From Roseiarcus sp037446355 (GTDB taxonomy: Bacteria; Pseudomonadota; Alphaproteobacteria; Rhizobiales; Beijerinckiaceae): a DNA stretch of 64,000 nt. How positions within the stretch are numbered: position 1 is the stretch's first letter; the number at the start of each line of letters is the position of its first letter. Below the pieces are notes generated by a model, which was given only the letters and a program-made list of their open reading frames with translations, had not been told where the DNA came from and did not search any database. A program made the position numbers and the translations under genes. The stretch is taken from NCBI GenBank assembly GCA_037446355.1, contig JBBIIT010000005.1, forward strand, positions 1 through 64,000, read 5' to 3'. Of this stretch, positions 34,126 to 43,178 are shown in pieces.

Positions 34126-34644
34126 ATGTCGAAGTTCGCTCTACGGCATACGCTTTTCCTCGCCGCGCTGCTCATGATCGGCGCTAACGGCGCCGCGGAG
34201 GCGCGCGCCCTCGTCGGCTTCGACTCGCCCTATCGTCCGGGCACGATCGTCATCAGCCAGGGCGCGCGCACGCTCTATCTGGTCGTCGATTCGCACAGCG
34301 CGCTCGCTTACCCCGTCGCGGTGCCCAAGCGTGGCAAGGAATGGCGCGGCTTTGCTCGCGTCGACGGCAAATTCGTGGAGCCGGCCTGGAGTCCGCCCGA
34401 ATCCGTCAAGCGCGACCATCCCGAATTGCCGGGCGTGATCCCCGGCGGTTCGCCGCACAATCCCATGGGCGAACGCGCAATCACGCTCGACCGCGACGAA
34501 GTCGCGATCCACGGCACCAACGCCCACATGCGCGCTTCGATCGGAACCGCGGCGTCTTATGGCTGCATCCGAATGCGCAACGAGGACGTAATCGATCTGT
34601 TCGATCGCATTAACGTCGGCGCGGACGTCCTGATGACCAATTAG
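34126..34644 (+). CDS. L,D-transpeptidase (YkuD/ErfK family)
   Basis: 172 residues. The signal peptide covers residues 1-27 (RHTLFLAALLMIGANGAAEA). The catalytic YkuD domain follows with IHGTNAHMRASIGTAASYGCIRM, where the His and the Cys of SYGCIRM are the active site. It links peptidoglycan stem peptides (3-3 bonds) or attaches proteins to them in the periplasm. The protein is short, with no LysM or other binding domain. It is divergent from the Rrf2 gene and convergent with the DUF1674 gene, whose stop is four bases away. Confidence 0.92.
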   Translation: MSKFALRHTLFLAALLMIGANGAAEARALVGFDSPYRPGTIVISQGARTLYLVVDSHSALAYPVAVPKRGKEWRGFARVDGKFVEPAWSPPESVKRDHPELPGVIPGGSPHNPMGERAITLDRDEVAIHGTNAHMRASIGTAASYGCIRMRNEDVIDLFDRINVGADVLMTN

Positions 34645-34647
34645 GCC

Positions 34648-34839
34648 TCAAAAGTCGCTCGCCAAGCCCTTGACTTCCCAGTCGCCGTAGCGCGCCGGCT
34701 CCAGCCCTTCGCGCCCTCGAAATTCGCGAGGTCGCTCGGGCGGGGTCTTGGCGCGCCGGGCCTCGGCTTCGGCGAGCGCACGCACGGCGGCTTCGGCGCG
34801 TCGGAGCCGCGTCGCGACGATCTCTTCGGCCTCGTTCAT
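34648..34839 (-). CDS. DUF1674 protein, SDHAF4-like succinate dehydrogenase assembly factor
   Basis: 63 residues from ATG 34839. The C-terminal signature GREGLEPARYGDWEVKGLASDF-like tail (GPEPTRYGDWE-K-G-SDF in the family) identifies DUF1674. The mitochondrial member SDHAF4 binds flavinated SdhA during complex II assembly. The N-terminal half is a charged helix. The open frame runs further upstream, but that part overlaps the rsmB leader and is not conserved. Position beside rsmB is the usual one in Hyphomicrobiales. Confidence 0.85.
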   Translation of the reverse strand: MNEAEEIVATRLRRAEAAVRALAEAEARRAKTPPERPREFRGREGLEPARYGDWEVKGLASDF

Positions 34840-34976
34840 GGCGCTCCGCTCTGCGCGTCCGGGCCACGCCAGACGACGCGGACAGATTAGCATAAGCGGA
34901 AGCGTCCGACGAGGCCGCGATCGTGCTAAGGATTTCGGATCAGCATCTGATTCGTCGGGGACAGTGCGTGAGGCCA

Positions 34977-36344
34977 ATGAGACCGGCACACAGGGGCCTC
35001 GGGGGCGCGCCTCGACCGACGCCGCCCGAGGCGACGCCGGGTTTCGCGGCTCGTTGGGTCGCGGCGCAGGCGATCATCGAGGCGCTCGCGTTATCGAAAC
35101 CGCTCGAAGAGCGATTTCCGAGCATGGACGGCGAAATAGGGTCGCCTGGTCTCGACGCGCGTGACCGCGCGCTCGCGCGCTCGATCTCGACCGTGGCGAT
35201 GCGTCGCCTGGGCACGATTCGCAAGGCGCTGGCGAAATTCCTCGACAGGGGAATGCCGAAAAAGGCGGGCTCGCTGGAGGGCGTTTTGATCGCCGCCGCC
35301 GCGCAATTGCTGTTTCTCGATACGTCCGATCACGCCGCGGTCGACCTCGCTGTCCGGGCGGTGCGTAACGATCCATCCTCATCGCCGTATTCCGGTCTGG
35401 CCAATGCCGTGCTGCGCAATGTCGCGCGCGCCAAGGCCGAATTGCTCGAAGGCGCCGATCCGCTCGATGACGACACGCCGCAATGGCTCGCAACGCGCTG
35501 GCGCGCCCATTACGGCGAAGCGACCGCGCGCGCGATCGCGGCGGCCAATCGCGAAGAGCCGACGCTCGATCTGACCATCAAGAGCGACCCCGAAGGTTGG
35601 GCGGCCCGTCTTGGCGGACGCGCGCTGCCGACCGGCTCGGTGCGGCTCGACACTCACGCGCCGATCCCCGAACTCGAGGGTTACGGCGAGGGCGAGTGGT
35701 GGGTGCAGGACGCCGCCGCCGCCTTGCCGGCGCGCTTGCTTGGCGTCGGCTCGGTCGATCGCGTCGTTGATCTGTGCGCCGCGCCCGGCGGCAAGAGCGC
35801 CCAGCTCGCGCTCGCGGGCGCTTCCGTTTTCGCGGTCGACCGCTCGGCCCAACGCCTAAAGCGCCTCGCCGCCAATCTCGCGCGCTTGCATTTGCACGCC
35901 GAGCTCGTCGTCGCCGACGCGGTCGCATTCGATGCGACGCCGTTCGACGCGGCGCTGCTCGACGCCCCCTGCAGCGCGACCGGAACGATCCGCCGCCATC
36001 CCGACGTCGCTTGGACCAAACGCCCCGGCGATCTCGTCACGCTGGCGAAATTACAGGGCCAATTGCTCGATCGGGCCGCCGCCCTGACGAAGCCGGGCGG
36101 GCTATTCGTCTATTCGACCTGCTCGCTCGAACCCGAAGAGGGCGAGGCGCAAATCGCGGCTTTGCTGCGGCGCAACGCTGATGTTACGCGAGTTCCGATA
36201 GAGCCCTCGGAAATCGGCGGCCTCGTCGAATGCGTCACGGCCGCAGGAGACTTGCGCACCCTGCCTTGCCACCTGCCGGCCCAAACGCCGAGGCAATCGG
36301 GCCTCGATGGATTTTTCGCGGCGCGGTTGCGGCGCGGCGGCTAG
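34977..36344 (+). CDS. rsmB: 16S rRNA (cytosine-5)-methyltransferase, RsmB/NOL1/Nop2 family
   Basis: About 455 residues. The N-terminal NusB-like RNA-binding domain is at 20-160. The Rossmann methyltransferase domain has its SAM motif DLCAAPGGKSAQL near residue 270, the motif-IV cysteine in DAPCSATGTIRRHPD near 330 and the catalytic cysteine in YSTCSLEPEEGE near 385. It methylates a cytosine of 16S rRNA (C967 in E. coli). ATG 34977 is used; a GTG at 34923 in the same frame would add 18 residues. It overlaps the convergent acyl-CoA synthetase stop by four bases. Confidence 0.92.
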   Translation: MRPAHRGLGGAPRPTPPEATPGFAARWVAAQAIIEALALSKPLEERFPSMDGEIGSPGLDARDRALARSISTVAMRRLGTIRKALAKFLDRGMPKKAGSLEGVLIAAAAQLLFLDTSDHAAVDLAVRAVRNDPSSSPYSGLANAVLRNVARAKAELLEGADPLDDDTPQWLATRWRAHYGEATARAIAAANREEPTLDLTIKSDPEGWAARLGGRALPTGSVRLDTHAPIPELEGYGEGEWWVQDAAAALPARLLGVGSVDRVVDLCAAPGGKSAQLALAGASVFAVDRSAQRLKRLAANLARLHLHAELVVADAVAFDATPFDAALLDAPCSATGTIRRHPDVAWTKRPGDLVTLAKLQGQLLDRAAALTKPGGLFVYSTCSLEPEEGEAQIAALLRRNADVTRVPIEPSEIGGLVECVTAAGDLRTLPCHLPAQTPRQSGLDGFFAARLRRGG

Positions 36345-37909
36345 TTCACCTTGCGCTCGCGGCCCTGCCAATAGGGCGCGCGCAATTCGCGGCGCAGGAT
36401 CTTGCCGGTGATGTTGCGCGGGATCGCATCGACGAAATCGACCGATTTGGGCGCCTTGTAGCCCGCGATCTTTTCCCTGGCGCGGGCGATGACGCTCGCC
36501 GCGTTCTTCGGCGAGCCGGGCTTGGCGACGACGATCGCCTTCACGACTTCGCCCCACTTCTCGTCGGGAACGCCAATCACCGCGACGTCGGCGACGTCGG
36601 GATGGCCGGCGATCGCGTTCTCCACCTCGGCCGGATAGACATTCTCGCCGCCGGTGACGATCATGTCCTTGACGCGATCGTAGATGAAGAAATATCCGTC
36701 CGCGTCGGCATAAGCGGCGTCGCCAGTGCGCATCCAACCGTCGCTGATCGCGGCCGCGCTCGCCTCCGGTTTGTTCCAGTAGCCTTTCATCACGACCGGC
36801 GAACGGACGACGATCTCGCCGACTTCGCCGACCGGGACATCGCGTCCCCCCGCGTCGATGATCCTGACTTCGATTTCGGGCCAGGCGATTCCGCATGAGC
36901 GCAGCTTCCCGAGCACGGGATCGTGCGCGGCGGAGGGCAGATAGGTCGCCGCGCCCGTCGTCTCCGTCATGCCGTAGAACTGGATGAAACGGCACTGGAA
37001 GCGAGCCTGCGCGCGACGCAGCAGATCCTCGGCGATCGGCGAGGCGCCGTAAGATAGCGTTTTCATGCTGCTCAGATCCGCCGTTGGCATTTTCGGCGAG
37101 GCCATCAACATGCCGATGATGGCGGGCGCGAGGAAGGCGTGGTTGACGCGCTCGGCGCGGATAAGGTCGAGAATGGCGTCTGGCAGAATGTCCCTGACGA
37201 TCGCCGTGCGCGCGCCGCTCGCCATCGTCACCAGCGCGATGTTGACGCCGGCGACATGAAAGAACGGCATCGCGCCGAGCACCGTATCGCCGACCGCGTA
37301 GTTGAGCCCGTCCGCCTTGCCAACCAGGCTCAACAAGGTCAGATAATTGCGGTGCGTCAGTCGCACGCCTTTAGGATAGCCGGTTGTGCCCGAAGTATAG
37401 AGCTGGATGAGGTCGTCGTCGACGCCGATCGGCGAAAGCGGATCGTGGGCGGGCGAAGCGCCGAGCCAATCCTCCAGACGTTCGAAACCCGGGCGGTCGA
37501 AATCGAGCGCGACGAGGCGCGGCTTGCTCGCCAACGCGGAAACCGCTTTTAGCGCGATGTCCGCGAAATCCGCGCCGACGACGAACAACTTCGCCGCGCA
37601 ATCCTCGACAATATAAGCGATCTCCGGCGCGGCGAGACGGAAGTTGATCGGCGCCAGCGTCATTCGCGCTTTGGCGGCGCCGAACAAGAACGCGAAGAAC
37701 CGCTCGTCGTTCTTGGCGAGATAGGCGATTCGATCCTGCGGTCCCAGCCCTGAGGAGAGAAGCTTTTGCGCGACCTGCGAGGCCTGCGCGTCGATCTCGC
37801 CGAAGGTCGTCGCGCGCCCATCGCTCCGCAAGGCGATTTGGTCGCCGCGCAAGAAACTCTGCCGACGCGCCACGTCCGCGACTGTCGTCAGGCCGCTCAT
37901 GTCGACCAT
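36341..37909 (-). CDS. Acyl-CoA synthetase (AMP-forming), FadD-like
   Basis: 522 residues of the ANL adenylate-forming superfamily. The P-loop-like motif YTSGTTGYPKG is near residue 177. The A5 motif YGMTETTG is near 315, the A7/A8 hinge segment RTGDAAYADADGYFFIYDRVKDMI near 405 and the catalytic lysine in ITGKILRREL near 505. It activates a carboxylic acid as acyl-AMP and transfers it to CoA. Medium/long-chain fatty acids are likely by family, but aromatic acids cannot be excluded. It stands alone, divergent from the molybdenum hydroxylase genes across 288 bp in which I recognise nothing. Confidence 0.9.
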   Translation of the reverse strand: MVDMSGLTTVADVARRQSFLRGDQIALRSDGRATTFGEIDAQASQVAQKLLSSGLGPQDRIAYLAKNDERFFAFLFGAAKARMTLAPINFRLAAPEIAYIVEDCAAKLFVVGADFADIALKAVSALASKPRLVALDFDRPGFERLEDWLGASPAHDPLSPIGVDDDLIQLYTSGTTGYPKGVRLTHRNYLTLLSLVGKADGLNYAVGDTVLGAMPFFHVAGVNIALVTMASGARTAIVRDILPDAILDLIRAERVNHAFLAPAIIGMLMASPKMPTADLSSMKTLSYGASPIAEDLLRRAQARFQCRFIQFYGMTETTGAATYLPSAAHDPVLGKLRSCGIAWPEIEVRIIDAGGRDVPVGEVGEIVVRSPVVMKGYWNKPEASAAAISDGWMRTGDAAYADADGYFFIYDRVKDMIVTGGENVYPAEVENAIAGHPDVADVAVIGVPDEKWGEVVKAIVVAKPGSPKNAASVIARAREKIAGYKAPKSVDFVDAIPRNITGKILRRELRAPYWQGRERKVN

Positions 37910-38197
37910 CCAATCCTCCCTCGAGTCCGGCGCTTTCGCCTTTGGACGCCATTATGTCGCGTTTAGCGCACCGCGCAATTGCCGAACGAGGTTTGCAAAA
38001 CCGAGCTAAGCCAATTGTCTTCGCTCGCGCGCTTGTGAGCGTGTTGCGGCTTGTTTCTTCGCTTCGGCGTCGTATGCTGATGATTATTTGTCGCTCGGCG
38101 CGCGTCGATCGAACCTCTGCGGCAACTGGCGACGACTTTGCGCGCGATCTCGTCCGGCCCGTCATTTTCTCAACCCCTGAACGCAGGCGCCCGTCCG

Positions 38198-38653
38198 ATG
38201 GTCCATCTTGATGTCAACGGCCAATCCCACGAACTCGACATCGAACCGGAAACGCCGTTGCTTTGGGTTCTGCGCGACGAACTCGGGCTAACCGGCACGA
38301 AATTCGGTTGCGGCGTCGCGCAATGCGGCGCTTGCACCGTGCATGTCGACGGGGTCGCGACGCGCTCGTGTCAGTTCACCGTCGCGGAAGCGCAGGGCAA
38401 GACAATCCTGACGATCGAAGGGCTCGGCGCGAAGCAACTTCACGCGGTGCAGCGCGCCTGGATCGAGGCGGACGCGCCGCAATGTGGTTATTGCCAGTCT
38501 GGGCAGATCATGGCCGCCGCGAGCCTCCTGGCGAAGAATCCTTCGCCGTCCGACGCCGACATCGACAACGAAATGACCAACATTTGTCGCTGCGGAACCT
38601 ATCCGCGTATGCGCGCCGCCGTGCATCGCGCGGCCGAACTGGCCAAGCTCTAG
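38198..38653 (+). CDS. Molybdenum hydroxylase small [2Fe-2S] subunit (IorA-like)
   Basis: 151 residues with both clusters of the xanthine-oxidase family. The plant-type site is CGVAQCGACTVHVDG near residue 39 and the second site is CGYCQSGQIM with NICRCGTYPRM near 99-135. It passes electrons from the molybdenum subunit encoded next. The ATG at 38198 gives the standard N-terminus MVHLDVNGQSHELD. The large-subunit gene follows after 9 bp. Isoquinoline 1-oxidoreductase alpha is the closest named type, but the substrate is unknown. Confidence 0.9.
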   Translation: MVHLDVNGQSHELDIEPETPLLWVLRDELGLTGTKFGCGVAQCGACTVHVDGVATRSCQFTVAEAQGKTILTIEGLGAKQLHAVQRAWIEADAPQCGYCQSGQIMAAASLLAKNPSPSDADIDNEMTNICRCGTYPRMRAAVHRAAELAKL

Positions 38654-38662
38654 GAGGCCGTG

Positions 38663-40837
38663 ATGAACGCTCCTCTCACGCGCCGATTGTTCGTGACCTC
38701 TGGTCTCACGTTGGCCGGCGGCATCGCCGTCGGCGTGTTCGGGTCCGCGCGAGCCGCGAACGGGCCGCAAGCGGGCGAGCCCTGGAGCGCGGAGACGTCC
38801 GGGCCGGTCGCCGGCGAGATCAACGCCTTCGTCGTTGTCGAGCCCGACAACGCGATCCTTGTGCGCATCGCCAAATCGGAGATGGGTCAAGGCGTGACGA
38901 CATCGCTCGCGATGATCGTCGCCGAAGAGTTGGAATGTGATTTCGCCAAGGTCAAGGTCGAATACGCCTCGGCGCATCGCAACGTGAACGAGGGAGCGCC
39001 TTACCGCGAAATGGGCACGGGCGGCTCGTCGTCGGTGCGCGGGTCGCGCGTCCTCCTGCAACAGGCGGGCGCTTCGGCGCGCGCGCGCCTGATCGGCGCC
39101 GCCGCGCAACGCTGGGGCGTCGATGCGGCGAATTGCGTCGCGAGCGCGGGCGAGGTTCGCCACGAACCTTCAGGCAGGACGGCGCGCTATGGCGAACTCG
39201 CCGCCGACGCCGCCAGGATTTCCTTGCGCTCCGAGCCGGACATAAAGACGCCCGATCGGTTCGAGTTGATAGGAACGCGCGCGGCGCGTCTGGACACGCC
39301 GCTGAAGGTCAATGGCGAGGCGAAGTTCGGCATCGATGCGCGTCTGCCCAACATGGTTTACGCCGCCGTCGCCAACTGCCCTGTGTTTGGCGGCCGATTG
39401 AGGAGCTACGACGAGAGCGCAATCAAGTCCCGGCGCGGCTTCATTGCGGTCGTTCCGGTCGAAAACGGCGTCGCCGTCGTCGCGGATCGCTTCTGGCGCG
39501 CCAAGGAGGCGCTCGCGGCCCTGCCCATTCAGTGGGATTCGGGCGCCGGCGCGGGGACTAACAGCGAACAGTTCCGCGCGGACTATCGCGCCGCGCTCGA
39601 AGGCTCGCTAGCCAATGCCGTCGACAAGGGCGACGCGAAAGGGAAATTCGCCGAAGCGGCCAAAGTCGTCGAGGCGCTCTATGAGGCGCCGCATCTCGCC
39701 CATGCTCCGATGGAGCCTCTGAACGCGACCGCGCACTGGCGCCCCGACCGGATCGACGTTTGGATGGGCACGCAGTTCCCCGAGGACGCGCTGAAAATGG
39801 CGGCCAAGGTCGGCGGCGTCGATCCCAGCAAAGTTTATCTGCACAATTGTTTCCTCGGCGGCGGCTTCGGCCGGCGCGCGGTCAACGACGAATTGCATCA
39901 GGCCGTGCAGGTCTCGAAAGCCGTCGGCAAACCCGTGAAACTGATCTGGACTCGCGAAGAAGATATTCAGCACGACCGCTATCGCCCGCAGGCGGCGATG
40001 CGTCTGAAGGCCGCGCTCGGCGACGACGGAATGCCGAAAGCATTCGAGTTTCGCACCGCGGTCGGTTCGATCATGCGCTCGCTGGGTTGGGGCACGGCCG
40101 CCAACGGCCTCGAACCGATGGCGGTCGAGGGCCTCGCCAACACGCCCTATCGCGCCGACGCGCTGCGCGTGGACGCGGCGCTGAAGAATACGCATGTGCC
40201 GGTCATGTTCTGGCGCTCGGTCGGCTCGTCGCAGAACGCTTTCGCGATTGAGAGTTTCATCGACGAGGTGGCCTACGCCGCCGGCAAGGATCCGCTTGAT
40301 TATCGGCGCGCGCTATTGGCCGATCGTCCGGATTTTCTGGGCGTGCTCGACAAGCTCGCGGCCGAGGGCGATTGGGGCAAGCCGATGCGCGCGGGGTCGG
40401 CGCGCGGCGTCGCGATCCACGAGAGCTTCGGCACCATCGTCGGCGAAATCGCCGAGGTCGCGGTCGGCAAGAAGGGTGAGATCAAGGTCGAGCGCGTGGT
40501 CGCTTGCGTCGATTGCGGCCATGTCGTCAATCCGCTCACCGTCGAAATGCAGATCGAGAGCGGTGTGATGTACGGCCTGACCGCGGCGCTGTTCGGCGAG
40601 ATCACGATCCGCGATGGCCGCGTTGAGCAGAGCAACTTCCACGATTATCAGATCGCCCGCATGGCCGATGCGCCCGTTATAGAAACGCATTTCGCGCTGT
40701 CGGGCGGCGGCAAGTGGGGCGGAATCGGCGAACCCGGCACACCGCCGATCGCGCCGGCCATCGCCAACGCGATCTTCGCCGCCACCGGCAAGCGAATACG
40801 ATCGCTGCCGCTAAAGAACGCTTCGCTCGGCGCCTGA
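38663..40837 (+). CDS. Molybdenum hydroxylase large subunit with Tat signal (IorB-like)
   Basis: 724 residues. The N-terminus carries a twin-arginine signal, LTRRLFVTSG with a hydrophobic stretch and ARA cleavage site near residue 31, so the enzyme is predicted to be periplasmic. The molybdopterin-binding domain shows GGGFGRRAVND near 397, CVDCGHVVNP near 615 and the active-site glutamate Glu690 in GIGEPGTPP. The size and arrangement fit isoquinoline/aldehyde oxidoreductase beta subunits. An AGGAGG sequence precedes the ATG. A GTG one codon earlier is possible. No cytochrome c subunit or XdhC-like maturation gene lies next to it. The physiological substrate, an aldehyde or N-heterocycle, is unknown. 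Confidence 0.9.
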   Translation: MNAPLTRRLFVTSGLTLAGGIAVGVFGSARAANGPQAGEPWSAETSGPVAGEINAFVVVEPDNAILVRIAKSEMGQGVTTSLAMIVAEELECDFAKVKVEYASAHRNVNEGAPYREMGTGGSSSVRGSRVLLQQAGASARARLIGAAAQRWGVDAANCVASAGEVRHEPSGRTARYGELAADAARISLRSEPDIKTPDRFELIGTRAARLDTPLKVNGEAKFGIDARLPNMVYAAVANCPVFGGRLRSYDESAIKSRRGFIAVVPVENGVAVVADRFWRAKEALAALPIQWDSGAGAGTNSEQFRADYRAALEGSLANAVDKGDAKGKFAEAAKVVEALYEAPHLAHAPMEPLNATAHWRPDRIDVWMGTQFPEDALKMAAKVGGVDPSKVYLHNCFLGGGFGRRAVNDELHQAVQVSKAVGKPVKLIWTREEDIQHDRYRPQAAMRLKAALGDDGMPKAFEFRTAVGSIMRSLGWGTAANGLEPMAVEGLANTPYRADALRVDAALKNTHVPVMFWRSVGSSQNAFAIESFIDEVAYAAGKDPLDYRRALLADRPDFLGVLDKLAAEGDWGKPMRAGSARGVAIHESFGTIVGEIAEVAVGKKGEIKVERVVACVDCGHVVNPLTVEMQIESGVMYGLTAALFGEITIRDGRVEQSNFHDYQIARMADAPVIETHFALSGGGKWGGIGEPGTPPIAPAIANAIFAATGKRIRSLPLKNASLGA

Positions 40838-40848
40838 GCGCGAGGCTA

Positions 40849-41778
40849 CTAGGTCGCGTCCTGCAAAGCCGCGCGCTCGGCGAGGCGGGCGTAGATGCGC
40901 TGGCGTTGATCGAGCGACATTGGGATCGTCGATTGCACGAGGCAGGCGACGTGCTCGGGCCGCAAGGCCTCGATGAACGCCATCTCCTCGGAGGCGTCGC
41001 CGATGCGCTCCTCCCAGCGCGAATGACAAAGCGAGCGCGGCTCGACGAAAAGATGCGCCGCCTCGGGTCGGCCCGCCCGTTCGGCGAATACGCCATAGAG
41101 TATGTATTCGGCGAAATGCGGCGTGCGGGCGAGCGTCGCCTGCCACGAGCGGCCGGAAACCTCCTCGATCCGTTTGACCATCGCCTCGACCAGCGAGCGC
41201 CGCCAGACGACGAGCTGGTCGATGTAGTCGGCGCGGTAATAGTCGCCGGCGGGCAAATCCAACAGCGCGCGGGCGGCCTCGTACCAGGGTTCGTGGGTCG
41301 CCTCCCGCTTGGCGACCGGCCCCGCATAGAGCCGCACAAAATCGCCGCGAATCAATCGCTCGGCGCGGAACGGGCGCACGAACGCATTGTCGCTGTCGAT
41401 ATGGACGACGATCTCGCTCGTCGAACGCAGCGCCGCCGCGATCTTCATCATCTGCTGCGCGATCCAGCCGCGCACCGGCGCGCTGAAAGGAGTGAGATAG
41501 ACGTTGCGGCGCGGCAGGCCGAGGCGCGCGCGCCAGCGCGGCCCCGGCATCGGCGCGCGCACGAACCAGCGCGGCAGCAGGCTTTCCTGCGTCGCGATCT
41601 GCCGTTGCGGCGTCGCGAGGTCGGCGAAAAGCGGCAGATCGCGCGACGGCACGTAAAGCCGATGAACAATTTCGGGCGCGACGTAGCGATCGATGCTGCG
41701 GCAAAGCAGACGGCAGACGTCGAGATCGCCGCTGAACGAACAGGTGATGAGTTCGGCGCGGGGCAACGCTTCGCTCAT
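40849..41778 (-). CDS. DUF6492-type putative glycosyltransferase
   Basis: 309 residues. It looks like a GT-A-fold nucleotide-sugar transferase: ELITCSFSGDLDVCR at the start and a DxD-like VVHIDSDN near residue 126 that would bind the metal. It has no signal peptide and is probably cytoplasmic. Its start overlaps the stop of the oxidoreductase gene by four bases, so the two are one operon. The acceptor and sugar are unknown, and the glycosyltransferase role is inference from the DxD motif and the context. Confidence 0.72.
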   Translation of the reverse strand: MSEALPRAELITCSFSGDLDVCRLLCRSIDRYVAPEIVHRLYVPSRDLPLFADLATPQRQIATQESLLPRWFVRAPMPGPRWRARLGLPRRNVYLTPFSAPVRGWIAQQMMKIAAALRSTSEIVVHIDSDNAFVRPFRAERLIRGDFVRLYAGPVAKREATHEPWYEAARALLDLPAGDYYRADYIDQLVVWRRSLVEAMVKRIEEVSGRSWQATLARTPHFAEYILYGVFAERAGRPEAAHLFVEPRSLCHSRWEERIGDASEEMAFIEALRPEHVACLVQSTIPMSLDQRQRIYARLAERAALQDAT

Positions 41779-42935
41779 CTTGCCCAGTCCATCGGCTCGA
41801 TCGCGGCGAACGACGAGCGCACATCCCTCGCGCCCTCGAATCGGGCGGGAAACTGCAGGCGTTCGGTGACTTCAGTGACGTGGACGGCGAAATCCTCGTC
41901 GAGACGGCTCCGGCGTCCCTGCCGGATCGCCTCGGCGAGTTCGGCGACGCCGCGCAGGAAATCCATCGTCGGGCGGCCGCGCCCGCCGCGAAATTGCGGC
42001 GCCCGCGCGGGTTTGATCGTGGCGGCCGGCAGACCGCCGAGGCGCCGCTCGGCAAGGCGCGCGAGCCGGTTGCGCGCGGGGCGGCGCAGGCGCACCGGGC
42101 AGGCGTAATCCCAAGGCTCGCGAATTTCGATCACGCCTTCCTCGCCGACGATCCGCATCCGGTGATCGTAGGGGCCGACGATCGAATTGGTCAGCCGCGC
42201 CGCCACGCCATGATCGAACTCGAGCACGCCGACGGAGAAGTCGGGCGCCGGGGCGGGCAGCGGCGGATCGGTCATCTTGTTGGGAACCATCAGTCCGGAA
42301 AAAGCCGTCACCCGCCGCACCGGACCAAACATCGCCGCGAGCACGGTGATCGCGTAGCCTGCATGTTCAAACGTGCAGCCGACGGCGAATTCGTCGCGCG
42401 CGGGCCAGCGCCGACCGCTGCGACTGACCCAGTTGCGATAATCGGCCAGATGCACCATGCCGTCGTCGAGTTCGGCGTAAACCAGCGCCGGGCGCCCGAT
42501 TCGGCCGGCGCGGATCGCGCCCCAAGCGGTCTGCGCGCTCTCGCCGAGCAGATTGCAGGGCGCGGCGGCGATGCGGACGCCCGCGCCGCGCCCACGATCG
42601 CGCAATTGCAGAGCCTGGCCCGTCGTCATCGCGAGCGGCTTCTCCGTATAGACGTGTTTGCCCGCCGCGATCGCGGCCTCGGTCACTTCGAAATGGCTCT
42701 CGGCGCTGGTGACGTTGACGACGATTTCGACCTTCGGATCGGCGAGCAACTCGTCGAGCGAACGATACGCGCGATCGCTCCAGCATTGGGTGAAGGCGCG
42801 CAATCTTTCCGGGTCGCGATCGTAAACGCCGAGGAGCCGCAGGCTGTCGGCGTGCAGCGAAAGGCACTGGCGATAGAAATCGGCAACGAACCCGCAGCCG
42901 ACGAAAGCAATACCGCTTGGCTTCCCCTTCGTCAC
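41775..42935 (-). CDS. Gfo/Idh/MocA family NAD(P)-dependent oxidoreductase
   Basis: 386 residues. The N-terminal Rossmann fold opens with GIAFVGCGFVADFYRQ, followed by the family motif EKPLAMTTGQA near residue 96 that holds the catalytic lysine. The C-terminal alpha/beta domain reads GCTFEHAGYAITVL. It oxidises or reduces a sugar or cyclitol derivative. Co-transcription with the DUF6492 gene suggests a sugar-nucleotide or glycan modification step. It is divergent from the GT2 gene across 243 bp without recognisable features. Confidence 0.87.
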   Translation of the reverse strand: MTKGKPSGIAFVGCGFVADFYRQCLSLHADSLRLLGVYDRDPERLRAFTQCWSDRAYRSLDELLADPKVEIVVNVTSAESHFEVTEAAIAAGKHVYTEKPLAMTTGQALQLRDRGRGAGVRIAAAPCNLLGESAQTAWGAIRAGRIGRPALVYAELDDGMVHLADYRNWVSRSGRRWPARDEFAVGCTFEHAGYAITVLAAMFGPVRRVTAFSGLMVPNKMTDPPLPAPAPDFSVGVLEFDHGVAARLTNSIVGPYDHRMRIVGEEGVIEIREPWDYACPVRLRRPARNRLARLAERRLGGLPAATIKPARAPQFRGGRGRPTMDFLRGVAELAEAIRQGRRSRLDEDFAVHVTEVTERLQFPARFEGARDVRSSFAAIEPMDWAR

Positions 42936-43178
42936 GTCGTGCGCTCTCCAGCCGATTATTGCTGCGCGGAGTATAACGGCGAGGCGTTAACGAGACGCGA
43001 TCCGCGCGCCAGGCGCTCGCTCGCATTCGAGCGAATTCGATAAAGTACGAGCAACCGTAGCGGAGAATGTCGCGCCGACGCCCGGCATCGAGTCAAACTT
43101 TAAGTAATCGTGAAAGATGAACGTATTTTACGATGCCCATGCTGAACCTCGTAGCGCAATCCCCAGGGGAGAACGCAC

